DNA from: Glandiceps talaboti
Taxonomy: Eukaryota; Hemichordata; Enteropneusta; Spengelidae
Assembly (NCBI RefSeq): GCF_964340395.1
Contig: NC_135549.1
Coordinates: 24,242,342 to 24,304,341, forward strand
Length of the DNA: 62,000 nt
Reading direction: 5' to 3'
The translations under genes were made by a program, and so were the position numbers. The first letter of the stretch is position 1, and the number at the start of each line of letters is the position of its first letter. Shown here one piece after another: positions 34,150 to 45,796 of this stretch. The notes under the pieces were generated by a model that was not told the DNA's origin, ran no database searches, and saw only the letters and a program-made list of their open reading frames with translations.

Positions 34150-37100
34150 GTTGGAAGAAAATAGGGAGATAAAAACAGTCAATTTGGTTTAACATATGAA
34201 GTATTTGTTATTTAGTTTTAGTTTTGGTTCAATCATGGCTCAACCACTGATTTTTTTAGCACAGCTGAACCACTTAGGTTCAGTACTGCTATAAGCATGG
34301 CAAAGTGTGTGTGTGTAATGTGGAAGAGTTACACTTTGAGGAACAGTTACACTTCCCTTTGACAGGGAACACTTACACTTTAGTCTGACTTGGGAACAGT
34401 TACAAATTACTAAGTGGAACAGTTACATGTTACTTTGATTGGGGAATAGTTACACTTTACTTTGATTGGGAACAGTTACACTTTACTTTGATTAGGGAAT
34501 AGTTACACTTTACTTTGATTAGAGAATAGTTACACTTTACTTTGATTAGGAAATAGTTGCACGTTACTTTGATTAGGAAATAGTTACACTTTTCTTTGAT
34601 TAGGAACAGTTACACTTTACTATGCTTAGGAAATAGTTACACTTTACTTTGATTAGGGAACAGTTATGTTAGTACTTTGATTGGGGAATAGTTACACTTT
34701 GATTGGGGAACAGTTACACTTTACTTTGATTGGAAACTGTTACCCTTTCCTTTGGTCATGTAGTACTTTGGTTAGGAACATTTATACTTTAAGTTGATTA
34801 GGAACAGTTACACTTTACTTTGATTAGGGAACAGTTACACTTTACTTTGATTGTGGAACAATTACATTTTACGTTGATTAGGGAACAGTTATACTTTACT
34901 TTGATTGTGTAGAACAGTTACATTTTACTTTGATTGGGGAACAGTTACACTTTACTTTGATTAGGGAACAGTTAAACCTTACTTTGCTTTGGGGAACAGT
35001 TACATTTTACTTTGATTGGGGAACAGTTACATTTTACTTTGATTGGGGAACAGTTAAACTTTACTTTGCTTTGGGAACAGATACATTTTACTTTGATTGG
35101 AGAACAGTTACATTTTACTTTGGGGAACAGTTACATTTTACTTTGATTGTGTAGAACAATTGCATTTTACTTTGATTCGGGAACAGTTACGTTTTACTTT
35201 GGGGAACAGTTACACAATAGTCTGGCTTGGGAACAGTTACAAATTACTTAGTGGAACAGTTACATGTTACTTTGATTGGCGGAATAGTTACACTTTACTT
35301 TGATTGGGAACAGGTACACTTTTCTTTGATCATGTAGTACTTTGACTAGGAACAGTTACACTTTACTTTGATTAGGAAATAGTTGCACTTTGATTTGATT
35401 AGGAAATAGTTACACTTTACTTTGATTAGGGAAAAGTTACACGTTACTTTTATTGGGGAACAGTTACACTTTACTTTGATTGGGAACAGTTACACTTTAC
35501 TTTTATTGGGGAACAGTTACACTTTACTTTGATTGGGAACAGTTACACTTTACTATGATTGGGAACAGTTACACTTTACTATGATTGGGGAACAGTTACA
35601 CTTTACTTTGATTAGGGAACAGTTACACTTTACTTTGCTTTGGAAACAGTTACACTTTACTATGATTGGGGAACAGTTACACTTTACTATGATTGGGGAA
35701 CAGTTACACTTTACTATGATTGGGGAACAGTGACACTTTACTTTGATTGGGAACAGTTACACTTTACTATGATTGGGAACAGTTACACTTTACTATGATT
35801 GGGGAACAGTTACACTTTACTTTGATTAGGGAACAGTTACACTTTACTTTGCTTTGGAAACAGTTACACTTTACTTTGATTGGGAACAGTTACACTTTAC
35901 TATGATTGGGGAACAGTTACACTTTACTATGATTGGGGAACAATTACATTTCACTTTGATTGGGAACAGTTACACTTTGAGGAACAGTTACACTTCCCTT
36001 TGACAGGGAACACTTACACTTTAGTCTGACTTGGGAACAGTTTCAAATTACTAAGTGGAACAGTTACACATTACTTTGATTGGTGAACAGTTACACTTTA
36101 CTTTGATTGGGGAACAGTTACACTTTACTTTGATTGGGAACAGTTACACTTTACTATGATTGGGGAACAGTTACACTTTACTATGATTGGGGAACAGTGA
36201 CACTTTACTTTGCTTGGGGAATAGTTACATTTTACTTTGAGTAGGAACAGTTACACATTACTTTGATTGGTGAACAGTTACACTTTACTTTGATTGGGGA
36301 ACAGTTACACTTTACTATGATTGGGGAACAGTTACACTTTACTATGATTGGGGAACAGTGACACTTTACTTTGCTTGGGGAATAGTTACATTTTACTTTG
36401 AGTAGGAACAGTTACACATTACTTTGATTGGTGAACAATTACACTTTACTTTGATTGGGGAACAGTTACACTTTAATGCTTTGATTGGGAACAGTTACAC
36501 TTTACTATGATTGGGGAACAGTTACACTTTACTTTGCTTGGGGAATAGTTACACTTTACTATGATTGGGGAACAGTTACACTTTACTATGATTGGGGAAC
36601 AGTTGCACTTTACTATGATTGGGGAACAGTTACACATTACTTTGATTGGGGAACAGTTACACTTTACTGTGATTAGAAACAGTTACACTTTACTTTGATT
36701 TGAGAACAGTTCCATTTTACTTTGAATGGGGAAAGTTACACTTTACTTTGAATCAGGGAACAATAACTTTGCTTTGATTTGATTAGGGACCAGTTACATG
36801 TTACTTTGATTGTAGAACAGTTATACATTACTTTGATTAGGTAATGGTTACACTTTCCTTTGTAAAGCAGAGAACAGATATATCCGGGTTTTTTTGGCAA
36901 TTTTTATATTTTTCAATGTTTTTATATTATCCATAATTGTTCATGATGATGTACTTTGAATCAGCACTATGTTACCTTTGAATACATGTTAATTTTGTTC
37001 CAAACAAACCAAAGTGCCTTTAGCAGTGTATTACTACACTATACTGGCTCCCATGGTAATTGAGCAACATTTGAGTAGATTGTGTTATATGATGTGTAAA

Positions 37101-37260
37101 CCATGGTCATCTCATATGTAGACAGATTTGTTTTTACAAATAACTATTTGTGAAATAAAACGACCCTTAAGTGATTTCCCCACTTATTTTCTGTTGTAAA
37201 CATTTTAGTCTGGTTTCCATGGCAGCCGATTTTTTTTAGAATAAAGAGTTTTTAGAATAA
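34150..37260. repeat. 27-bp minisatellite (~2.5 kb) with flanks
   Basis: Between about 34320 and 36865 the unit GGGGAACAGTTACACTTTAC + TTTGATT repeats on the order of 90 times, with variants (TATGATT, TTTGCTT, ACATTTTAC) that themselves form higher-order blocks (around 35450-35930, 36070-36400). Because 27 is divisible by three, several frames stay open with a 9-residue period such as E-Q-L-H-F-T-M-I-G. These start and stop with the variants and are not treated as genes. The left flank (34150-34319) and right flank (36880-37260) are repeated at 37290-37960. Confidence 0.93.
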
Positions 37261-37289
37261 AAATTGTATGTCTGTCTGTGCATGTACTC

Positions 37290-37452
37290 GATATCTGAAA
37301 ACCTACTGGCTAAAACAGTCTATTTGGTTTAACATGTGAAGAATTTGTTATATAGTTTTAGTTTGGATTCAATCATTGGCTAAACCACTGTTGTTTTAGC
37401 ACAACTGAACTTCTTAGGTTCAGTTGTGCTTATAAGCATGGCAAAGTATCCA

Positions 37453-37494
<42 letters not shown>

Positions 37495-37960
37495 GGAACA
37501 GATACACTTTACTTTGACTGGGGAACAGTTGTACTTTGCTTGGAGAACAGTGACACTTTTTCATTTTATAAGGGAAAAGCTGTATGCTATTTTATTTTAT
37601 TGTCCATAATTATTGTTCCTGATGATGTACTTTGAATGATCACTATATGTTACCTTTGAATAAATGTTAATTTTCTGCCAAACAAAACAAAGTGGTTTTA
37701 GCAGAGTGTTACTACACTATATTGGGCTACCATGGTAACTGAGCAACATTTGAGTAGATTACGTCAGATGATGTGAAACATGGTCATATCTCGTATGTAT
37801 ATGCAGATTTTTTGTATAAATAATTATTTTTGAAATAAAACCCCACTGTTAAGTGATTTCACCAAGTATTTTCTATTGTAAACATTTTAGTCTGGCTTCC
37901 ATGGCAACCCATTTTTTATAATGATTTGTGAGTATACCCAGCCATATGTAAATAGAGTGT
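37290..37960. repeat. Second, contracted copy of the minisatellite locus
   Basis: 'tatttggtttaacatgtgaa' onward repeats the left flank of the big array. It is followed by a (GT)n tract (37456-37491), only two to three 27-bp units, and then a copy of the right flank ('gatgatgtactttgaat', 'tactacactatattgggct', 'gagcaacatttgagtagatt'). The whole locus was therefore duplicated and one copy expanded or the other contracted. Confidence 0.85.
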
Positions 37961-38039
37961 GTATATATTGCAATTTGTAATTATTTTCACGATTGATGTT
38001 TACCTCCTATAAAGGGAGGGTGTAATGTTATGCTTTTGT

Positions 38040-38600
38040 GTGTATGTCTGTGGACATGATATCTCAAAAACTACTGCATCGATTTTAATGACACTTGCCA
38101 CTCATCTTCCATATGCTAAACACAAGAACTGTTTAGCTTTTTGTAAACAGCTAATGAACATTAATTAGTTATTTGCATAATGAGGGTTTGTAGTAATTAG
38201 GCTGCTTAGTAATTGTATATTTTAAGAATGCTCGCTTCAAATTCAAAATAATTTGGTATATGTGTTAACTAACTATGGCAAAGCGCATATGTCGTGTATA
38301 GTTTGTTGATGTAGCTTATAGTTTTAATGGATAATTTGCATGATTGATGGTCTTTGGTAATTAGGCCATACCGTAATATTGCAAGCTGCAAATTTCATAT
38401 AATTTGGCACATGCATCCTTTAAAGCAAAGCATGTTGGCATAGTATTAGAGTAATTTGCATATTAAATGATATTCGGTAATTGGGCTGGTACATACATTA
38501 AACATAACGAAGTGCTGTAGCTCATAGTTTTAGCGAGTCATTTGCATATTTAATGTGCTTTAGTAATTAGGCTATATAGAATGTAAGCTTCAAAGTCGAT
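38040..38600. repeat. Degenerate ~110-bp tandem repeat carrying ATTTGCAT motifs
   Basis: Four loose units, each with ATTTGCAT followed 15-25 bp later by 'ggtaattaggct' or a variant. The preceding text 'gatatctcaaaaactactgc' marks a microsatellite-associated repeat type that recurs, reversed, at 53000-53355. Confidence 0.6.
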
Positions 38601-38609
38601 AGAACTTGG

Positions 38610-39030
38610 CACATATGTATGTATGTAGCCACGCACGTACGTACGTACATAGGCACGTACGTATATATATATATGTGTGTGTATGTATGTACGTGCGTAG
38701 CCACGCAAGTACATACATACGTACGTATATGTACGCATGTTTGTGTTTGTATATATGTATGCATGTATGTATGTATGTATGTATGTAGAAAGAAATACAC
38801 ATGGAACTAATAAATCAGTCCGTATAAATAGAAATATGTATGTATGTATGTATGTACGTACGTACGTACGTACATATATGTATGTGTGTGTGCGTGCGTG
38901 CGTATGCATGTACGTACGCACATGTATGTATGTATGTACGTACGTACGTATGTAGGCACGTACGTATATGTATGTATATGTGTGTGTGTATGTACGTACG
39001 TATATACATGTATGTAGGTAGGTAGGTAGG
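38610..39030. repeat. Compound (GTAT/GTAC/GTGC)n microsatellite
   Basis: About 420 bp of alternating purine-pyrimidine tetranucleotides with one unique interruption at about 38790-38835. Tyr/Thr/His-rich and Cys/Met/Val-rich frames on both strands are artefacts. Confidence 0.95.
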
Positions 39031-39618
39031 AGTGTAAAAGTAATGAGTAGAACAGTCCTGATGAATACGTTCAATCCTGGCGATCTGAATCAAAAATCTT
39101 TCTCATAGCGTACGCAAGGCAATATATATAATAGGTCATCACTTGACTACATATCCAAATATATAAATGTTATGGAATAGAACGCGGCATCGCAAGTTTT
39201 TATAAATGGTAAAATCACACTGTTCTTAGGGTCAAAAACATGATTAGTATTAATAATGAAACAACATGTACCACATCGAGTACGTATACGATCGCAAGGA
39301 AACGAATCCGCAATATTACCTTCCAATCCATCTTGTTCTGTATGGACCATCATATCTCTCAGATCACTACTCTAGCTGTTAAAGGTGCTTCAGGAAATAG
39401 TGAATTGGTTACCCTGTTAGAACGTAAGATATTCAGAAATGCTTGTATATTATGTTCTTACTTCTGGTGGAAAGGGGATGGTCGTTGTCACTCTTCTGAT
39501 CATGTAAATTGATACAAGATGACACCTTCGTTTTTCCGAGTCTAAAGCGGTCCCATTGGTAACCGATGCAGACACAATTCAACAAATGGTTAGCCCAATG
39601 TGATCAATGAGGGCGCAC

Positions 39619-39626
39619 TATAAAAG
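39619..39626 (+). promoter_or_regulatory. Candidate TATA box (TATAAAAG) upstream of gene B
   Basis: A consensus TATA element in 'gcactataaaagg' that is lost in the duplicate (acagtaaaagg near 26020). If used, transcription would begin near 39650, giving a 5' leader of about 460 nt for gene B. A weaker TATAAAT lies at 40056-40062. Confidence 0.35.
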
Positions 39627-39650
39627 GAAAGTCTACTAGCTAGTGCAATT

Positions 39651-39710
39651 ATGCAGTTGCTTTTGATTCTTGTCTTTGCTCTTGGAAAAGCATTTCTGTC
39701 GTGGTGGTAG
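39651..39710 (+). CDS. Possible 19-residue upstream ORF, signal-peptide-like
   Basis: ATG 25 nt after the TATA element opens a frame reading MQLLLILVFALGKAFLSWW and then TAG. It is strongly hydrophobic and resembles a signal peptide. The duplicate at 26047 has lost part of it (MQLLLEKHYC, then the GGT expansion). It may be an upstream ORF of gene B, the remains of a secreted-protein exon, or chance. Confidence 0.25.
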   Translation: MQLLLILVFALGKAFLSWW

Positions 39711-40111
39711 AAAAAAACAGTTTGTTGTTGGGTCGAAATTCCCCAGCCTCCCTACAGAAATCAATGGTTTACCCCTAAGGTAGTAGTGACATTTCATGTC
39801 AAACGTGTTTGCTATGTTGCCGAATAGTTAGATATTTTATTTTTAAAGTAAACAAAGTGATAAGATACGCCATGTTGTTTCATATGTTAGAATCTATGGC
39901 TGCATTCTATATCAACTGGATCTGCCACTTTCCTGCTAATATTCTCAGTATGGAATAGACCCTTCGCCTGACAGACGCTTTCGATTCCCTGCTCATACTT
40001 GTTATACAGATCGATGATGTCATCGTAACTGAATATAATATTGATAACTCGTATGTATAAATGTACAACCTATACCCGTAGTGGTACCAGGGTCAAAATA
40101 CGACGCTTACC

Positions 40112-43100
40112 ATGAAAATCCGACCAGATTGCCGATTTGTTCTCTTATTATTGGTAACTGTATTAGTAGTTGTGTATCTATTTATAGCTTTAAAGTTGAA
40201 AGGTGTTGGAGTGCAGCCTATGGAAGTGGAAACCGAGGATTTGAGTCTGTGGGAAGAGGTGGGCATTTTTTTTATATTACCTCTAATGAAGTACATGTTA
40301 AAAATACGTCTGCAGTTAGCGCTATCGTTGTAATTATTGACTACACAGGGTAAATGTATTCCAAAAGGAGTTTAATATCATCTTGACAGTGAAAGATATT
40401 GGAAAGCTTGAGCAGGGAATATGTATATCTCTTATGGGGGTCTTAGGGGGTCTCCCCCTAGAAGCCCTGGAGGGTTTTTACTCTGAAAAGTCAATTTTGA
40501 GACTATTCAGGCCCTTTCAGACAATAATTTCCAAGCTTTACAAGACAGCACCAACATGTAAAAAGAAAAAATATATTTGAAATATTAAGTTTGATAGCAT
40601 CTTGACAGTAAGAGGTAGGGGGAAGAGCTTGAGACTGGGATGTGTACACCTCATGTAGTGGGGGGGGGGTTCCTAGGGGGTCTCCCCCTAGAAGTCCTGG
40701 AGGCTTTTTACTCTGAAAAGTCAATGTTGAGACTATTCAGAGTTTCAGACCCTTTCACACAATAATTTCCAAGCTTTACAAGAAAGACAGTACCAACATG
40801 TAAAAAGCAACTACATAGGGTTGAAATATTTTTGAAATATACTTTGATAGCATCTTGACAGTTAGAGGGGAAGAGCTTGAAACTGGGATATGTCCACCTC
40901 GTGTGGGGGATCCAAAGGGGTCTCCCTCTAAGCCCTGGAGGATTTTTAGGCTATTCAGACACTTTCAAGCAATAACTTAATCCATGCTTTACAAGACAGC
41001 ACCATCAAGTGTCAGAAACTATTCTTTATAACTCACACAGGGTTGAAGTATGTTCTTTAAAAAGTTAAATGGCATCATTATTTACATGTAGTAAAGGTCA
41101 GCGCATCTACTGGTAGTATCATTGGTAGGGGAGATTTGGAGTTTAAGGCAATTTTAGACTACCTTGGCAAACATTTCAAATCTTTAAAAGACTATCATCA
41201 CAAATTAGAATTGAGTGAAAATATTTAAGAAAATTTTAATACCATTATGAGTGTAAAACGGTTGTTGGTGCATCTGAGTGTTGGTTGAATGCTTGAGTGA
41301 CCCCTGGGGGTGAGGGAGTCCTTGGACGTTTTCCCCTGGCAGATCTGCAGTTTTTTGCTTCTATTAATAAGGCATTGTTTAGGTTATTCATAGCCTTTGA
41401 GGTAATATTTCCAAGCTTCGAATAGCTAACGTAAATGTAAGTTTTAAATGGGTTTCCCATGTCACAAAAAATGGCCCCGTAACATTGGTATAGTGGCATT
41501 AATATTGCATGTATAGTAAATAAAGTCACCGGTATGTTAGAGAACTTTAGGTGGTCATACCTAGTGTATAATAGAAACTGGAATCTGATGAGATGTGGTG
41601 ATTTGTAGTGTCAATAACATGTAGTGTCCAAATAGAAAGTGTATTAATCCCTTCTGAAAATACAGTTCACAGTGACGAGTAGGGAACATTTTAGATTAAC
41701 ATCTTTTATAAACTATCTATGAAGATTACCATTACGAAACCTTCAAGTTCACTTTTGCCCCAAAGTGCAATATAAGTGAAGCACTGATTGTGAAACAGCC
41801 AAGCATTTACATGACATGTTCTGTAACTAGTGTGGTAGCTAGGTAATACATGTATATGTATATTTATAGTTATGCTTGAACTACTAAGTAAGAATTCATG
41901 CAAGAAACAGGGAGAAAAACAAATATTTACATGTACCACATTTCAGACAACTTGCTATATGCCATTGTAGAAAAGGGATTTTTTTTCTTCTATCACAATC
42001 CAAAACACAATGACCCCCCCCATCCACAATTTTGAAAACAGCATGACCCCCCCTACTACCAATTTCAAAAACAGGGTGACCCCCCTCCCAATCCACCGCC
42101 CCCCCCCCCAGGCCAAAGAAACTGACCGGTCCCTTAGAGGGTTGTGAGAGAGTCTAGGTGGTATAATGTCATTTTGTACAACATCATACATTGTTATGAT
42201 GGTATAACTTCATTCGGGAGCCATCAGTAATTACAGGGGGGTATACGCTTATTAAGCCCGGACCGTGGCATAAGATGTCACCCTCCTCCTAGTCTATTGT
42301 GCTAAAAATGACCTTCATTTCTCTAAAACACGACCCTCCGATCCCCTGTTCAAATGTGTCAATGGAAAACACATTTTAACGCCACCCCCCCCCCCCCCTG
42401 TGGGTATACGTAGTTGTTAGAGCTCAGGAATAGTAGTCAGGATATCCCGGTTTCGAATCCTACTAGAGACATGGAATTTTTCTGTAAGATCCGCCCACCA
42501 CATTGATAGTTTTAAATTTAAAAGGCATTTATTGTTTCCCACTATTACCGCCACAGTGAGTTTGCGTTTGTATTAAATCAATGCCTGCGTTTGGATGTCA
42601 TTGGCTGAACTGAAAGCCAAAACACCCAAAGACTAGATGAGACCACATTCATAAATTGAATTTACTAACATGAAAGAAGAGATAACTGCTGAGTTTTACA
42701 CATTTAAAGTAATACTATTTAAAACGGTGGACTCTAGTGAAAGTTTGGGTTACTTGAAAATACGCCAAACTCAACTTTTGCAGAAGCGGATATGTATGAT
42801 GTGTCGACCGGCCGCAGGGTTCCAAAGCTATGTTTTATGGTATAGTAGTAACTAATAGATAAACAATGTCATGTCTGGTAGTGCAAAAGTTTTCTTTTCA
42901 CAAAGCGTGAAGGTGCAACAACCTAAATGTTCGTCTATACAGTTTATGTCTGGTTAATCAAACACCAGACAAATTTCCGGATGAGGGCTGCACTGGTTGC
43001 TATGCACGATATAACATACTGTAGTGTATTTGGAATACTGTAAGCGTGTTTCATATTTAAACATAAGTAAACAACACAGTGACTGACCCTACATTTAATG

Positions 43101-45686
43101 GGAGTGTGCATTTTTAAAGCAATTGCTTAGTAACCTTTGATCTACTCCAAATAGAGGGTTATGATCCTCAGTTTAGTGAGATGCAGCAAAGCGCCATATA
43201 TTGCAGTAGCTAACTGGGTAGTCTTCGCAAACAATACTCGAACAGAAGCCGGAATTTATTAGGACAGCCATTACGACTATCAAGCCAAACGGCTGTTAAA
43301 AGAGATCCAATCTCATCTTAAATGATAGACAAGGCTGCAGTGTGTTGTTAGTTGTTTGTTGTCTGAAAGTGTTAGTGGTCTGAACATAAATCCGATGTTA
43401 ATCAAATCAAAAAATTCCACTTCCAATTCCGATAAGTATTAAAATTTAGTCGTCGATCAGAGCTAAAACAAAAAATCTATCTAATCCTTAGGGACTTATA
43501 ATCCAAGGGATACCACTTATACGAAACCCAGGATTTAATCATGGGCCTTTAAATATAAGAAGGCGAGGCTTGTAAACTGAAGAACCGACACACGTGGTTT
43601 ATAGTATTAACGTATGGTGTTATTCTCTTTTTCCTAGGATTCAGCAGCAGATATTTCAGACAATATTGAATTAGATAATGACGTCACAACAACGCAGAGC
43701 GACGTCATGAACAACCAGACAATGTACTTGTTACCATTATTAGATTACCAAAAGAACGGACCTGGATGGTGGATGAATGAATTGAGGAAAGCAGTAACTC
43801 TTGCACTGCACTTCAATAGAACACTAGTTTTGGTCCCTATGAAAACTCATCAACTAGATTCCGACAGAAATAAATTGGTACCGTTCAGTTCTACGTTTGA
43901 TGAGGATTTAATACGTCAGGGTTTGCCAGTTATTTCATTGAACGAATACAAAGAAGTCTGTGGCAAAGATCTAACGAGGAACAACATAGTTATTGATCCT
44001 TTCCATAAGGAGATTCCCTTGCAAAGATCCGAATACATAAAAATTTACAACGGTTATCGTGGATTTTTCCGAAGACATTTTGATATATTCTTACCCAATT
44101 CATCAATTATTCCAATCTCAGAGAAACAGTACGAGGAACGGTTACAGTCATCACAATCACAAAGATGCTTGGCTGTCTTGCGCCCACATGAGGTTAAAAT
44201 TGAAGTTCTCAATATTGAAAAACTTCAAAAAATAGCTGCACAGACACTTGTGAGGGCGTCGTACGTAAGAAGTGTGGTTGATGATATCCAAAAGCAAATA
44301 TGTGGTGGAAAACCATTTATTGCTATGCACTGGAGAAATAAAACTGGAGAAAGGTTGGTATTTCTTCTACGATGAAAAATCCAAAACATTGACATTTCAA
44401 ATCTTCAAATGTTTCAAGTTGTCATCAGACTTCGAGAATTGATCAATAAGGGAGCCTTCATTAATTACGGGGGGACCGGGGGGATTTTTGAGGGCAGGAA
44501 GGGAGGTGGTATATTTTAAAATCGGTAAATTGGGAAGAGTCATATCTTTAGAAAACAGAATTAGGGGAGGATCACATTTTAGTTGGATTAATTGGATTGC
44601 ATCATCTGACTTCAAGTTTTGCATTATTGTGTAATTGTTTGCATCGCTTACCAGTGCCACAACTGCCATACCTTTCTACTGCCACTGTTTTACCATAATA
44701 TCATAACACATCAGCCAACTCGATGCTGAAAACAATGCAGTGAATCAATTATTAGTTATGGTGTGAGAAAAGGAGTGGGTCTCGCAAGAGCATTCTCGCT
44801 TCTACTGAAGTAACTTCGCGGGTACGTTTCGGACGGTGTGTCGTAAGGAGGCCTGTGGTTGCACAGGAGTGAAGGGTGAACAGTGTGGTAAGGGATAACA
44901 TGTTGGAATCATGAGTTCTGGCCTTCAGCTCCCTAATTAGATCCACTCACGGAAGTTACAGTGCCTTCAAAAACTGACCATGCATGGTGCTGGTAGTAGT
45001 GACAAACAACCAATGGCTACAGCGAGACCGAGTCCTTACCATTGATTTTGTTACTGTTGTTCCTTTTCATGCCTGACATTAGTTTTGTTTCATGTTTCTT
45101 ACTATTTTAACAGGATCAGGAGCTAGGATCATATTTTACAGAAAAGGTAAATGATGGAGGGCCACTTTTTTAGAAAACAGAATAGGGGAAGCGTCACATT
45201 TAACGCAATAGACGGGGCTTGATTTCCCCTGGCCCTTCCCTTGTTACTGAAGGCTCTCTAAGATAAGATGACATCGTAAAGTTAATAAATGTAACACTTT
45301 GCGCACCCAGCTTGACTATATATAGCTGCATTGCACAAAATCACTATCATGTCTCCATGTTTTGCTAGGGGCCATTGAACTTTATCTGACTCAGTAGGCA
45401 TGTACACAAAACAGGTTTATTTACGACCAGCGGTATGAGCAGGGCACTTTACTAAGGGACGGGTTAGTTTCTTCGGCCCTGAGGAGGAGGGGAGCGGTGG
45501 ATTGGTAAGGGTCACCTTGTTTTGAAACTTTTGGATGGGGTAGGTGGAGGTTATTATGTTTAGGATTGTGATGGAAGAAAAATTTATTTCTACAATGGGA
45601 TGACCTTGTCTGAACTGTGATATTTGTTCTTGACCCATGTATAGCCTTAAATATTACTTCACCTGGAGTGACGTTCAAACATATCT

Positions 45687-45723
<37 letters not shown>

Positions 45724-45749
45724 GATACATATACATATACATCTACATC

Positions 45750-45796
<47 letters not shown>

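Larger units (their letters stand above)
39031..39730. repeat. Duplicated segment, copy 2, upstream of gene B
   Basis: Counterpart of 25406-26150, again beginning at a tetranucleotide microsatellite with 'gagtagaacagtcctgat'. It ends about 400 bp before the ATG of gene B and contains a TATA box. Confidence 0.8.

Noticed and set aside
34930-36676. Proteins with 9-residue repeats (E-Q-L-H-F-T-x-I-x)
   Set aside because: Open frames follow from a repeat unit divisible by three; they begin and end with variant units and have no start context or splice support.
34320-36865. CRISPR array
   Set aside because: The 27-bp units are directly adjacent with no spacers, the context is eukaryotic, and there are no cas genes; it is a minisatellite.
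38550-39093. 174-aa and other Tyr/Thr/His- or Cys/Met/Val-rich proteins
   Set aside because: Translations of the GTAT/GTAC microsatellite, open in several frames on both strands.
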